Positions 44,900 through 56,480 of a DNA stretch of 64,000 bases are shown one piece after another. The notes beneath the pieces are model-generated. The model made no database searches, was not told the DNA's origin, and saw only the letters and a list, made by a program, of their open reading frames with translations. Numbering within the stretch: position 1 is the first letter of the stretch; each line of letters opens with the position of its first letter. This stretch comes from Diorhabda sublineata. Lineage: Eukaryota; Arthropoda; Insecta; Coleoptera; Chrysomelidae. The stretch spans positions 3,961,312 to 4,025,311 of the forward strand of contig NC_079483.1 of the NCBI RefSeq assembly GCF_026230105.1, written 5' to 3'. Made by a program: the position numbers and the translations under genes.

Positions 44900-46499
44900 A
44901 TTTTCGGAAAATTACCTAGCTTGCAAAATTTGTGAGGAGAAGTTTTGAAGCTGCGGGGCGTTTGACTCGAAATTTTCGTCATATAATCACTTTTGGCACT
45001 ATTAACTACTTACTATGAAACTCAACTACTAATTTTTAATGTTATTTTTATATTTATTACTCTGAATAATACAGTTCAGATATTTTTTCGGCCAAAAAGT
45101 GTACCGATATTAACCGCCCCTATATAAAATTACCTACCTGCTAATGTAAACAGGAATAATTAAGCTATTGAAAAGTGGTACGTGTTAGGGCTTGATAAAT
45201 ATTTTTCTATTATTGGACGGGTATTTCCATTTTAAAAATAAAGGTGTCGTCTGTATTACGAAAATTTTGTCAGCCAGTGTAATGAGAAATAAAATATGCA
45301 ACCATTTTTAGTTTTTTAAAGAATATCTTAACATATTAAATAGCAAAATAGATCGAGACCGGAAGTTAAAAACTCACTTGGTGTCGGCGGCTTCTCCTGT
45401 TGTTGTTCTGTTTTTTGAAGGATGTGATGAGATAAACTTTACTCTAAACTCCGGCTCGAAGGACCACAAATGTTGTATGTATATGATTATTTCGCTAAAT
45501 GGACCGTACTTAACTGTTTTTTTTTGTATTTACTTGCGTTGAGTTTCGACTATTTCCAAATGAAGCACACTAAATGAATGAGATTTCGTTTTTTCAGATA
45601 CTATAGAGCGTTGTTAGATGTTCACTACACGCTCTAATGATTACTACTGTTCGTATAGGATAGTATACCGTCGAACGTTGGTCTCTTAACAATGGGAGGG
45701 GGCAACAAATTGCCGTTCGGTATTAATTACTGTTTGTCCAAATTATAATCTATTTTACCACGTTCGTATGATCACTATTTTTCAATTGAACACGCCATTT
45801 GACTTTAATTATTTCCTTAGTGGACTTGATTCAGAAAATATATAACAAGTCATATTTGTCATCATTGTCAAAACAAAATTTATAATTATGAAAAAATAAT
45901 TAGAAATTGCTAGTTTTGAGACGCGGGGAACTGAATAGCATTTATTCAATCTAATACGTAACATAATAACATGAATTGTCAAACAAATCTGATTCTATTG
46001 ATGTTTAAGCTTGAATTTTGGATTGTATAGTAATTTTAGTATTTGAAAAAATAGTTGGACAATAGTTGGACGAAAACAGAAGAAATTTTCTCTTAAAACA
46101 TTAGAAACTAATAGAAAAACTGTTCATTAATTCTAATATTTAGTGGCAAAAATGGATTGTTAATTAATAAGCTCATTTTTTTAAAAAATAATTTTGTAAG
46201 AAACGATTTTTCCACTATAAATCATAATTTTCAACAATCCATAAAAATTTTCTTTATTTACTCATGAACAATGTATTTGTTTAAAACATTTTTTTTTAAT
46301 TATTCTAGTAGACAATTTTAAAAAAAATTTTTAGCTTTTAACCATTAGGTAAATGTGAAAATAATCAAGATTTCTGTGAAAAAAAATGTTTCACGTTTTT
46401 AATTAAAGAAAAACTTGTTAATTATCAATTGCATAATTAATGTAAAATTTGAGATTCTCATTTTTTATCTCAATTTGTATCCCAACACTTCTTCTGCTA
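44900..46499. other. Nothing firmly recognised
   Basis: The part 45360-45480 (ggtgtcggcggcttctcctg, ctccggctcgaaggaccaca) is clearly less AT-rich and looks like part of a dispersed element. A short hairpin (tagagcgt...acgctcta) lies at about 45603-45635. The rest, to 46480, is AT-rich. Confidence 0.3.
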
Positions 46500-47860
46500 T
46501 GCATTAATGGATGCGATCACTTTTGACCATTTTATCATGTTTCTGATGGTATGAATTAATTCTCCTATGGTTCTTATCCCTGTCTAATTTTTATTTTATT
46601 GTGGAGCCACGACATCCTCTCTCTGCCCAATCCCCTTCTATCAACAGTTGCAGCAAATAGCTCCTCTCGCTCATGGTCTCTTCCTATTCTACTCAGAATT
46701 TCTTAGTTGGATTTTCTTGCCGTCCATGGAACTCTAAAAATTATTCAGTAGATCCACATATCAAATGCCTTCAATCTGTACATGGTGTCCAGCCTGTGTC
46801 CGTACAATAGTACGCACTATACGTAGCAATTTGTGAATTTTATTCTGAGGTTGAGGTCCAAGTAAGAATTCGTAAACACGTTTTTGAACTCCATGAATGA
46901 GCTCCTGGCTTTTTCTATCCGGCATTTGATCTCTACGTCTGAACCAGTTTTCACATAACCTATTTTCTAGGTAGTTAAACCCTGTTAGCCGTTCAATCTC
47001 TTCGATATTGTATGATGGTTCTACAATCTGGAACTCATCTAATTGCCGGACGATTGATAGGAATTTTGTCTTTTTTAGGTTTTATTGATTCCCATAAGTC
47101 GAATTTATATTCCAACTATGTCCGGGCACTGTTGATACGAGGGTTTCTTGGAAGATGTTTTCCGAATAAAGGTTAAACAGGAGTGAGGAGATGATACATC
47201 CCTGCCTAACACCTCTAAGAATTTTCTGGATCTTTGAAAATTCGTTGTCAACTTTAACTGCAGCTGATTGGTTCCACTACAAGTTTTCCATACAGCGTAT
47301 ATATTTCTGGTGTTTGTAAAGTAATCTCATTATTTGAACGAGTATATGGTGTTGGACTCTGTCAAAAGCTTCTTCATAATCTATATAACACATAAATACA
47401 TTCTTCCTCAGGTCATAGCAATCCTCAACCAGTATTTGGGTTGCTTTTGAATAGTGAATAATTTTCATAAATATTTTTAGAGTATGACTCATTAAGCTAA
47501 TTAATCTGTGGCCTTCGTATCTTGTGACGTTTGTTTTTTTTTCAGCAGTGGAATGAAAAGAGATGTAAGTTATTTTGTTGGGAAATTTCCTGTTTTGTAA
47601 ATTTGGTTAGAAAACCTTTGAAGCCTCTTGATACCTTCGTTGTCTAATAATTTGAGCAGTTTAACAGGCTTTTGATCTGGCCCAACCGTTTTCTTATCTT
47701 ATGAGCTATTTATTGCTCTAGTAATATTTTTTATTGTAATTGACAGGTTTTTTTCTAATTGAGTTTTTTTCCAGATAGTTTTTTTGTGTTCCTTGTCCTG
47801 TGCCATTTGCCCTGGTTTTTCTAATATCCATATCAAATATGTTAAAATAATTTTCTGTTG
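46500..47860 (-). mobile_element. RTE-like LINE, reverse transcriptase to C-terminus, decayed
   Basis: Minus strand from 47860: NITRAINSS and, after a stop, DKKTVGPDQKPVKLLKLLDN (finger region). MSHTLKIFMKIIH follows, then MCYIDYEEAFDRVQHHILVQ (block A, catalytic Asp kept). Farther down, around 46840-46700, come LNLRIKFTNCYV and LLYGHRLDTMYRLKAFDMW-type thumb and C-terminal sequence. The palm block C (YADDT) is not readable. Many stops. The same family occurs at 24870, 53860, 54877, 55030 and 56490. Confidence 0.75.
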
Positions 47861-49129
47861 TTTGTGAGGCAACGCGCGCTGTGCCAAACTACCCGTTCTT
47901 GACCCATTTTAAGGTCTCTGCAAATATTATAAATAATTGAGCTACAGCCTGGAGATTCGGAACTTTTTCTTATTAAATTTAATGATATTTTTGGTTGCTT
48001 TCTCAATATTCAAAAATTTCCAATATTCTTCGAGATATTAAAAAAAAGCAGGCCAGTTTTTGCGCACTTAATTGTTTATTACTCTTGTAATTTTTTTAGC
48101 GCCTTCTGGACCTTTCCTTAAATTTTCTCGGTGACGACTCGTATAGAATGATACCATGATCGTAATTTTCGGAAACTATTGCAAAATTTCACAAAAAATG
48201 AACCAGACTAGTTGCAGTCTAATGAATTCTAGTAAAATACACAACAATTTAACATCATAACCTAAAACTTTTGGCCAATAATAACAGAATTGTTAAGTAC
48301 TTGGAATACATCTTTGCTTTTAACTTGCCTGCGTCCATTACATTGTTAATTTGTTCTACTTGTTTACGTTTACATTTAACAATTTTTGTGGTGGTATTTA
48401 AGCAGAGCCTTCTACTTCCAATTCAGTCGTTTCAACTCCAGTTGATTCAATTTCAGTTGTTTCAACTTCATTATCACTTGAACTACTATATCGTTTTGAA
48501 AATATTTCACATCAGCGTATATTTTATTGGAAGTAGTACTACAACTTCTACTACATTTTCTAATTAATAGTAAAATACGATGATGGTTGAGAAGTCTATA
48601 TTATTGCCTGTGTTGTTCTGGATGCTGGTGGTGTGAAAAAGTCAGAATTTAAGGAAAATTTTGTTCGTACCGCTACCATTCATTCAAGATGCTCATTGAA
48701 AATATCTATTATTGCTTTTTTCAATATTTCAATAGCTTGACTATCTCAGGTGAGGTTTCAAGGGGTGACAGGACCTCCCAAACTGTCTCACCTTCAGCAA
48801 ACAATTTTAGAGTAGCATCAAAGGTTCAGTATCCGTTGAGCGAAATACTGAAACTAAAACAAGACGACTAAGCAGTTGCCTAGTCTCCCAGGGTGTAATA
48901 GGGCTTAAAGATCATTATAGAATAAAATATGGCGACAAAAAGCACGAAAAAGAAATACCATAAAAAACTGGAGGCGGAAAAACTTATAGGAAAAGTATTT
49001 CTCATTGTCTTCTTAATAGAATAGTAGAATGTGACAAATATATCTATGTACTCATCAATTAATATTTTACTTCAAATCCTTGCCACTTTACCACTCAGCA
49101 TCGCTCAGTCAACAAAGCTTTCCAATTTT
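47861..49129. other. Nothing firmly recognised
   Basis: A plus open frame at 48271-48567 is Leu/Gln/Phe-rich low-complexity sequence (tandem ttcaactccagttgattca-like units at about 48425-48480) and probably not a gene. The part 48690-48900 is less AT-rich but shows no domain. Confidence 0.3.
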
Positions 49130-49285
49130 ACAGAGGTTAAAAAGTTGAACAATTGGCTTCGAGCATCCACAAGACAATATGTCTCATAGGAATCGCTCTT
49201 ATAATATATTGATGTTGATTTTGAAGCAGTAATAGACAGATTGTCAAAATATGATAAAAGAAGATTGGAGTTTGTTTCATAATGT
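49130..49285 (+). mobile_element. hAT-family transposase C-terminal (dimerisation) fragment
   Basis: Plus frame reads EVKKLNNWLRASTRQYVS, then after stops YIDVDFEAVIDRLSKYDKRR and LEFVS. It matches the C-terminal region of ZMYM/PRKRIP1-like hAT proteins ('KLKxWLRxTxxQxRLxxLxLLxIHRDIExDxExVIDRFAxxxxRRLxF'). Confidence 0.55.
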
Positions 49286-49477
49286 CGAAAAAGCCTATCT
49301 AATAAATAATTTATGTAAATAGTATCTCATATTTATTTTATTCCTTTTATGGATTTGCTGCCTTTTAGTCAATAAAATTTACTTATAGAAAGTTCTTATT
49401 ACAGTTCTAATTTCCTTTTTTTATTTTAATTCGCGATCCTCCTAAATAAGCTGAAACTACACCTGAAGTATCTAATA

Positions 49478-50157
49478 CAGGAACATTCACGGAAACTGGA
49501 TGTTTTTGAAGTGGGTTGTACACGGACGCTCATGGCGGGAGGGGCACGTGACTGGTATCTAACGTTTCCTTTGTTCATTAGCATTTATATTTCAGTCATT
49601 GAGATGAAGCCGTGGATGCTAGACCAACGCTTGTACGCGTATGACGTATCCGTGTACGAAATGACGAATCCGTAACTGCTGTTCAGCAAGATTTACGCCG
49701 TGATATTCATCGTAATGCAAGAGTCCCTTCTCGTAACACAATATTGCGATGGGTAAACAACCTTCCAACAAGTGGATCAATATTGAAGAAAAAAGCACCG
49801 GGTCCCCAACGAACTGCTAGCACTCCGGGGAACATTGAACGAGTAAGGGAAACCTTTGTCAGAAGCTGACGCCGCTCTAAATACAGATCTAAATTTCCAT
49901 CCTTACAAGATAGCCGTCGTGTAGCAGTTAAAAGAGCAAGATTCCCAGCGGCGATTACAATTTCGTCGACAAATGCTTACCATTTTTGAGAAGAAAATGA
50001 AAATTTGATATTATTGCCGGACATAATTTTTCGTAAGTGAGTAAGTAACAAATGCTATGATTTAGCAAGTGTTTATGTACCAATAAAACTTTTTTAAAGT
50101 AAACATTCAATTTTTTACGATTATTTTAAAAACATCCGGTTCCCATGAATGACCCAG
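49478..50157 (+). mobile_element. Tc1/mariner-type element with both TIRs, internally deleted
   Basis: The TIRs pair over about 30 bp: CAGGAACATTCACGGAAACT, then GGATGTTTTTGAA on the left; CTGGGTCATTCATGGGAACC, then GGATGTTTTTAAA inverted on the right. Each is bounded by TA (49476-49477, 50158-50159). Inside, a plus frame gives VTAVQQDLRRDIHRNARVPS, then RNTILRWVNNLPTSGSILKK, GPQRTASTPGNIERVRETFV and LKFHPYKIAVV in a shifted frame, the HTH half of a 'KNxxSxxRxxxxL' transposase. The catalytic half is deleted. The same superfamily lies at 58410-59860. Confidence 0.8.
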
Positions 50158-50811
50158 TATGTCTAACCAAGCATCCAATGGATCACTAAATGTTTTTCCT
50201 CAATATATACTAGGTGTGAATAATAAAATATATTTAAATCTTAGCAATATTATACGTTTTGTATATGTGTAATTAGTTTTGTTTTTTAGTAAAACTAATA
50301 CGTTACTGTATATAATCAGAATGGACGAAGATGGTTGGTGGAAAGATCCTTATTTAATAGTCCGAGAGCCGGCCGCTAAAAAAGGCACCTGATTGGTTAA
50401 AGGACATATATTATTGAAAAAGGTAATACTCAAATAGACGAAAATAATGATGTAGGAGTTATAGTCCCCAGTCAGTCACTTGACCAGGCAACCATTTTTT
50501 TATTTTTGAAATTTTCGTATAGTTGCTTAGCTTATTAGTTAAAACATGATCTATGTAATTCCCATTAATTTTTATCAACTCACTTTTCATATTTTGAATA
50601 TTTAAGAAATAAATCATATAATTAATTGTTTTCTCAATCAATTTTTTTTAATTATCACGTACATAATTGAAACATAGGAAATAAATTATATAAAAACAGT
50701 TAACATTAAATTAAGCAATTTATTTATTAAAAGTATAATATAAACTGTTACAATTACTTCGTATATTTATAAATTATTTTATATTTGAAACTTCAATTTT
50801 ATTATAATATA
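50158..50811. other. AT-rich, nothing firmly recognised
   Basis: A short plus frame at about 50322 reads MDEDGWWKDPYLIVREPAAK before a stop. No match is known to me. The rest is very AT-rich. Confidence 0.3.
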
Positions 50812-51851
50812 CACACCAGAAAAACTATCGCATCACTCATTATTTTTTAAATATTTTAAACGTGTGGCCTGTTTTTCGAATTTTATTATTATTACGAATT
50901 AAAACACCAATAGATACGCCTTTTGCAACATTTATTTATTTATATAAGTTTAATCTACAGAGGACAAAAAGTTTGATTTACCAAAACATAGAAAATTGTA
51001 CAAAACATCTATGCAAAAAAATGAATAGTGCTTAACTAAAACCAGCCAATGAATTTCTAATGCGTGTGTTGCCGCCCCTCGTTCTAATTACAGCTTTCAT
51101 TCATCTTGGAAGGCTTCTAAACAAGCTCTTGACGTATCCCAGAAGTCAAAAACAACATTTTGAAGATCATCTAGTATTCTTATAGGTGATTGACGTTGCT
51201 GAATTTGCCATCCTAGATGGTCCCAGACATGATCTATTGAATTGAGGTCCGGGCTAGGTGCAGGCCAATTTAGGGTGGGTATCTCGACTTCTTCTAAATA
51301 CTGCCGAACCACTCTATCAGCGTGTGGACGTGCATTATCGTGCATTAGCACAGAGTTGTCACCGATATGAGGCATATATTGCACTACATGGGGTTCTAGT
51401 ATAATGGTTGTGTACCTATCAGCATTTAGTGTTCCATCATACACTGGTACTAACTCTTTGTGACCCTCGAAAGAAATTCCTCCCCAAACTCTGCTAGAGC
51501 CACCACCAAAGCTTTCAGTTTGACAAAAAATAACCTGATCGTGTCGTTCACCACGTCGCTTATATACTGGTACACGCCTATCTGATGAATACAGACAAAA
51601 TCTTGATTCATCGGTGGATAAAATATTGGACCAATCTTTTATATTCCAATTTGCGTGTTCTCGAGCATAATCCAATCTTGCTACCCTGGTAAGACGTGGA
51701 CCTCTAGCTGGTTCTCTGGCTCGTATAACAGCTTCTCTCAGCCTATTTCGAACTGTTTGTAGGCTTATTCGGACATTACGAGCAGCCAACACATCTGCAG
51801 CCTTAAAAATATCCTAAAATACCAGTGATGCAATAATTTTTGTGGGTGGTT
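50812..51851 (-). mobile_element. Tc1-like element with both TIRs, N-terminal half deleted
   Basis: TIRs CACACCAGAAAAACTATCGC (then ATCACT, left) and, inverted, AACCACCCACAAAAATTATT (then GCATCACT, right). They are flanked by TA at 50810-50811 and 51852-51853. The element is about 1,040 bp. The right TIR runs directly into the middle of the transposase, so the paired HTH region is missing. Confidence 0.85.
51097..51792 (-). pseudogene. Tc1-like transposase, 231-residue open frame, N-terminally truncated, DD34D
   Basis: Longest open transposon frame in the window. It begins in VLAARNVRISLQTVRNRLRE (end of the second HTH, with a stop just upstream at about 51816). First catalytic Asp: STDESRFCLYSSDRR. 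The glycine box follows: VWGGISFEGHKELV. Second Asp: VLMHDNARPHADRVVRQYL. The third block is SPDLNSIDHVWDHLG. Tc1 proteins have Glu here (NPIEHVWD), 34 residues after the second Asp. In this copy the spacing of 34 is kept but the residue is Asp. The frame ends DTSRACLEAFQDE and a stop. Full-length Tc1 transposases are about 340 residues. It cannot move itself because it lacks DNA-binding domains. Confidence 0.9.
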
Positions 51852-51853
51852 TA

Positions 51854-52539
51854 TTTATGAGTTGCAATAACTTATTCTAATTACAAATTATTCATTTTCT
51901 TCCTCTAAAACATCAGCATTATGCTGTTCATCAATTTCTTCATTATTGTCATCGTTCATATTATACATTAAAATGTGTTCATTGTAAGAGGTGTTGGATA
52001 ACCTTCGAACTATACAGATTTAATTGTAGCATCTAATTGGACCCACCAACATTTGATTAATATCAAGTGCTATACACTCTCGTTCAGAGTTCAGAAGTTC
52101 ATTGCTGGTGTGAACCCTAAGAATTATAATATCACACATAAATAAAGAAAATTATTTCTATTCAGTTTACAAATTATTTGGTTATAGATATAGTAAAAAG
52201 TTGATAAAAAATCGTTATTTACCAAATTGTAAAACCGTTAAAAATGATTATTCTCAATTTAATTTTATTTTAAATCATCTACATTTATTGCTCTACAAGA
52301 CAGACTTTTGAAAAGTAAATTACTGTCTCCCAAATAGAACCCCTTTAAAACTTTTTTCTCAATAAAAAGTTATTCTAATGTTCTAATTTCATATTAAACT
52401 GCCTGGAGCACCATTAACGACCCCTTGTAACTCAAAAGTGACTATAGGATAGTTAGTTGTCTATCAATTTCACATTAGAATAGTCATAGACACCAACCAC
52501 ATGAAGTTGTTAGTTTGGGAATTGAAAATAAACTAATAT
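51854..52539. other. Nothing recognised
   Basis: AT-rich, without gene or element signal. Confidence 0.4.
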
Positions 52540-53223
52540 ACTAGTTGTGGTTATTAAATAACAAGAATCATAATATAAAATATTTAACTTCGATATTATG
52601 TATATTTATTTATTATTTCTTTCAATACTCTTCCATTGTTCGAAACGGTGCAGAAAGTCTTTTTCTGTCTGTATCTTTAGGATAGGCTGCTCTTGTTCCT
52701 TTTAATGTAGATTTCACCTTAGGAAAGAGGTGAAAGTCACACGATGCCAAATCCAAGGAATAAGGTGGGTGGTATAACACTCAGATGTTCTACTTGGCTA
52801 GAAAGCTCTTAAAGGACAGTGCTGAAGGAGATTCCATGACTTGTCGTTCCCCGATTCGGGTAATTTTTTTTCATTCCTCCATTTCATTCGTTTTTGACAT
52901 GGAAATGGGATCCGAACGTTAAACATTCTCGGCCATCCTAAAAACGCCTAAACCACTCAAAAACACGTGAACGTGATAAACATCCATTACCATACATTCA
53001 TTGCAATGAGTTATAAGTTTCAGTTGCAGTTTTGCCAAGTTTCGTGTGAAATTTCACAACAAAAAACAAGCTCCTAGACAAACAAAAGCCACAACTACAC
53101 TGGTTTCTCTACAGACATCAGATTTTTAAGAGTAGGCTATACAGCTGACATTCGCCAACCTATGGCGCATGCGTACTTTTTCTGTAGCAGCGCTGGTCTC
53201 ATTACTTAATAGCCACACTTCCT
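52540..53223 (-). mobile_element. Internally deleted mariner-like element with TIRs
   Basis: TIRs GTGGTTATTAAATAACAAGAA (left) and GTGGCTATTAAGTAATGAGACC (right, inverted). Minus frames: a diverged N-terminus near 53100-52900 (MVMDVYHVHVFLSGLGVF, the 'ECLSRTQVFEWFKRF' position), then MSKTNEMEE and, after an internal deletion, YHPPYSLDLASCDFHLFPKV (third catalytic block; 'SPDLAP' changed to SLDLAS), KSTLKGTRAAYPKDTDRKRL. Related in TIR style to 17453 and 60368 but a different subfamily. Confidence 0.75.
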
Positions 53224-53859
53224 TTACACCATTTTTTACTCTTATTTTTTATGATTTTATTAAAAACCGCCTGATTATTTTCTACTGAAGAAATGGGTGT
53301 TTTATGCCTATCCTATTTCTTCATTCTAATATATCATATTATCAAGTAAGTAAACGGAAAAATCACAATTTTCATACAATATTTTCAGACTAAACCCGGT
53401 AGTTTTATGAGAAAAATATTCCTCTTAATGTTTACAGTAATCGATATTACATTTCAACTAATTATACGTATATTATTCACGCATAATAAGCATAACCCGG
53501 TCGTGAAATGTTAAGTTGATATCAGGAAATCATGTGGGCGTAATATTTAACCTTGGGAGATTATTTCCAGTTGAAATCAGCAATAATTTTCTCTGTACAT
53601 CTGAATTTGCGAAAAATTCAATTTAGGTTAATTATCATATATCATATTAATATATCTAGCGAGATTGATACTAAACATACTTTTTTAAAGATCCCATCCA
53701 AAGGATGCGACAGATCTATCCATCGCAGCCAAGGAACAAAAATGAACGGGCTTATTTTGAGTCAAACAGTATCTATGTACATTAACTTCTTCCTAGCGTG
53801 CTGTATCAAGTCCCCTTGACGTTGGCGATCAGCATGGTAAAACTCTATGTATCTTGAAC
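53224..53859. other. Nothing firmly recognised
   Basis: AT-rich to about 53680. The stretch 53690-53860 is less AT-rich and may be the 3' tail of the LINE that follows on the minus strand. Confidence 0.3.
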
Positions 53860-54245
53860 TAGTCTAAATAACTGCTTCTCTTATCCGAATCCATTCTCAT
53901 ATTCTTCAATAAAGCTTGTTTTTTCCAATACTTCTACGATCTTCAACTTTTTTCCAGCAGTTAATGTTATCCACCAACTCACGAACGTCTATATAACCAC
54001 ATTTTAGAAGCCTCTAAGCGATTAATGGTAAATATTTTTAAAGTCCATGCTTCGACACCATATAAGAGAACTGACCATATGTAACTTTTGATCATCCGTT
54101 TCCGGAGTTGAAATTTTAAATTATCATTAGAGAAAGTGATCTCATTAAAAAATGTTATCCTTATCGGGATCCAGTTGTTCAGTAATGTAGCAACCAAGAT
54201 ATTTGAAACTGGACGCTGGACCCATCTCTCTTCCCATTCTGTCAA
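53860..54245 (-). mobile_element. RTE-like LINE, RT thumb/C-terminal fragment
   Basis: Minus frame reads RWVQRPVSNILVATLLNNWI, then NEITFSNDNLKFQLRKRMIK, SYIWSVLLYGVEAWTLKIF and INRLEASKMWLYRRS. This is the block 'YLGxxINxxxD', 'LSxxLRxRLLRCYVxSVLLYGxEAWTLxxxxxxRLEAFEMWxYRR' of RTE-type proteins. Confidence 0.75.
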
Positions 54246-54753
54246 TAGTGTTTAAAAGGCATTGCAGTATCGTCTGCGTATCTGATTGTAGTTAGAAGTT
54301 GGGGTTTGAGTGTTCCATGTAGTGAAAGTGACAATTCCGTGCTGCAAAACACTTTCGGGACGAGTAGACTTCAACTTTAACTTCCTTAAATGTGACACTA
54401 ACCACTTTAATGTTGACAGTTGTCCGTTTCACTTCGATGATTTTGCATAACTTTCTTCCAATACGAATAAATCAACAAATTCTATCGAAATCACAAACAC
54501 ATCTACAGAGATATACATATTCCATCTGCATCCAATCCAATAAATATTAATAATTGTCCTGGAGGTACGATCAACATTACTTTTTGCAATTAATTAATAA
54601 ATTAATATTGACATTGCAAATATCATTAAGTACATTATATTGTTCAATAAATAAAATGTTTATAATTGTTTATTATTTATTTTCTTTCCTCAGTGTATAA
54701 GAAAAAGTTTAGGATCTTATGCGTCGTCTAAAAAATGTTGTGTACACCGCGAC
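54246..54753. other. LINE flank, nothing firmly recognised
   Basis: Upstream part of the same LINE (minus) is expected here, but only scattered matches are readable. Confidence 0.3.
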
Positions 54754-54822
54754 TGAAATACTACTTTGTTGGACTCATCTGTTGCTCAATTTTCAGACTC
54801 GTCCAATAAAGTAGCACTTTCA
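54754..54822. repeat. Short perfect-type hairpin, 31-bp arms
   Basis: gactgaaatactactttgtt, then ggactcatctg pairs with the inverse of cagactcgtccaataaagta, then gcactttcagtc, around a 12-nt loop (ttgctcaatttt). About four mismatches. It could be a small MITE or a transcribed hairpin. Confidence 0.75.
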
Positions 54823-54876
54823 GTCCTTGGCATACAAATAACTATTTTCGATGATTCTTATGTTGGAACTATCAAC

Positions 54877-55029
54877 TCATTTTTTCCTTAATATATTTAT
54901 TAACTTGTCGTGTTGTACTCGATCGAATGCCTTTTCGTAATCGATAAATACTGCAAATACATCTTTTCCGTTTGTAGTAATATATTGAGATAGAGATGGT
55001 AGAGAAGAGATCCACAGAATAAAAGAACC
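54877..55029 (-). mobile_element. RTE-like LINE, RT block A fragment
   Basis: Minus frame reads YITTNGKDVFAVFIDYEKAF, then DRVQHDKLINILRKK, i.e. RT block A with its catalytic Asp. It meets, head to head, the plus-strand LINE copy that starts at about 55030, so the open frame across the joint is a chimera. Confidence 0.7.
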
Positions 55030-56388
55030 ACTGGTTGGCCCAGATATAACAACAGATGAAATCAGGAAAGCCAAATGCAAAAAATGGAAAAGCTCCCGGG
55101 CCTGGTGGAATTCCTACAGTATTGCTAAAAACTCTTGAAAACCAATTCCCTTAGATTACTAACTAAGCTGTTTAACGCTATTTATCACAAAGGTGTAATT
55201 CCAACGGATTGGTTGAAATCGACTTTTATCACACTGCCTAAAAAATCAAACGCTAAAGAATGTAAAGATCGCTGCACGATAAGTTTGATGAGTCATGTAT
55301 TGAAAATATTCCTACGAATTATACATCAAAGAATATACCCTAAAATAGAGGAACACATTAGCAGTACTCAGTTTGACTTTCGAAAAGGACTAGGAACTAG
55401 AGATGATCTGTTCAGCATTCAGGTCTTGATGAAGAGGTGTAGATTATAGATTTTGAGAAGGCATTCGACAAGGTCCGTTATCATGAACTAATAAATATCC
55501 TACAGGCAACTGGAATTAATAGCAAATATATTAATTTATAGCGAATCTTTACTGGAATCAAAAAGCAAATTTACGACTCAAAGATAAATTAACTCCAGAT
55601 ATCAACATTAGGAGAGGAGTCAGACAGGACTGTATACTGTCACCACTACTTCTTAAATTACACTCGGAACATATATTCCGAAAGGCCTGATGTTGAAGAA
55701 GGTATAAAAATAAATGGGCTGACCGTAAACAACTTCCGGTACGCCGATGACACAATCCTCGTTTACAAACCGAAGGTTTACAAACTTATTAGATCAAATG
55801 GTTGAAAAATGTCAGGAGTATGGAATAAAACTAAATACCAAAAAGACTAAGTACATGACCATCAGCGAAAATCCAGTAAACGATGGTGACCTTGTTGACA
55901 ATGAACCATTAAAACGAACGGAAAAGATTAACTATTTGAAGAAAAACATCTTGTGTACTCACGATCTAAGTTTACAGCTTCGCGCCAGGATATTAAGATG
56001 TAACGTGTTTTCTATTCTTTTGTATGGTGTGGAAGCATGGAAACTGACGGAGACAACTCTTACAAAACTCGAAGCTTTTGAATTGTGGACATATAGGCGT
56101 ATGCTCCGAATCAACTGACAGGATAGAGTACGTAATGACGACGTTATGGTGCAAATGAGAAAGAAAAGAGATTGTAAGATCTGTTAAGATCAGAAAATTA
56201 TATTACTTCGCACATGTAATACGCAATCCTGACACGTATAGTATATTGCATCTTATCATCCAGGGAAAAATAGAGGGAAAATGTCCTGGAAAAAAAACGT
56301 CATGGTTGAAAAATTTACGTCAGTAGTTCGGTCTGACAACTACTTCACTCTTCCGAGCTGCAGTGAACAAAATTATCACACACCTTTC
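55030..56388 (+). mobile_element. RTE-like LINE, nearly complete RT domain, decayed
   Basis: Best LINE copy in the window. Plus-strand blocks: GPDITTDEIRKA, KTLENQFLRLLTKLFNAIY, then HKGVIPTDWLKSTFITLPKK, SLMSHVLKIFLRIIHQRIYP, STQFDFRKGLGTRDDLFSIQ, IDFEKAFDKVRYHELINILQ (block A), NIRRGVRQDCILSPLL (block B) and NNFRYADDTILVYKPK (block C, YADD intact). Next are YGIKLNTKKTKYMTISENP (block D) and LRARILRCNVFSILLYGVEA, then KLEAFELWTYRRMLRIN. The C-terminus includes IIQGKIEGKCPGKKTSWLKN and LTTTSLFRAAVNK. Frameshifts and stops break it. Only its 3' end meets a mariner piece at 56388. Confidence 0.85.
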
Positions 56389-56480
56389 CATACGTTTTTT
56401 CCATTGATCGAAGCAGTGCTGGAAGTCTTCTTTGGTGAGTGCCATTAGGTCCTTTACAAAATTATCATAGCCAATATGAT
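56389..56480 (-). mobile_element. Mariner transposase C-terminal fragment
   Basis: Minus frame reads ALTKEDFQHCFDQWKKRMER, then CV, the C-terminus of the mariner family at 60368-61151 (there ALTKEDFQYCFDQWKKRMER). It lies between two LINE fragments in opposite orientation and is in frame with the one at its 5' side. Confidence 0.8.

Noticed and set aside
48271..48567. 98-codon plus-strand open frame
   Set aside because: Leu/Gln/Phe-rich low-complexity sequence built on short pyrimidine-rich repeats, with no domain and no splice support.
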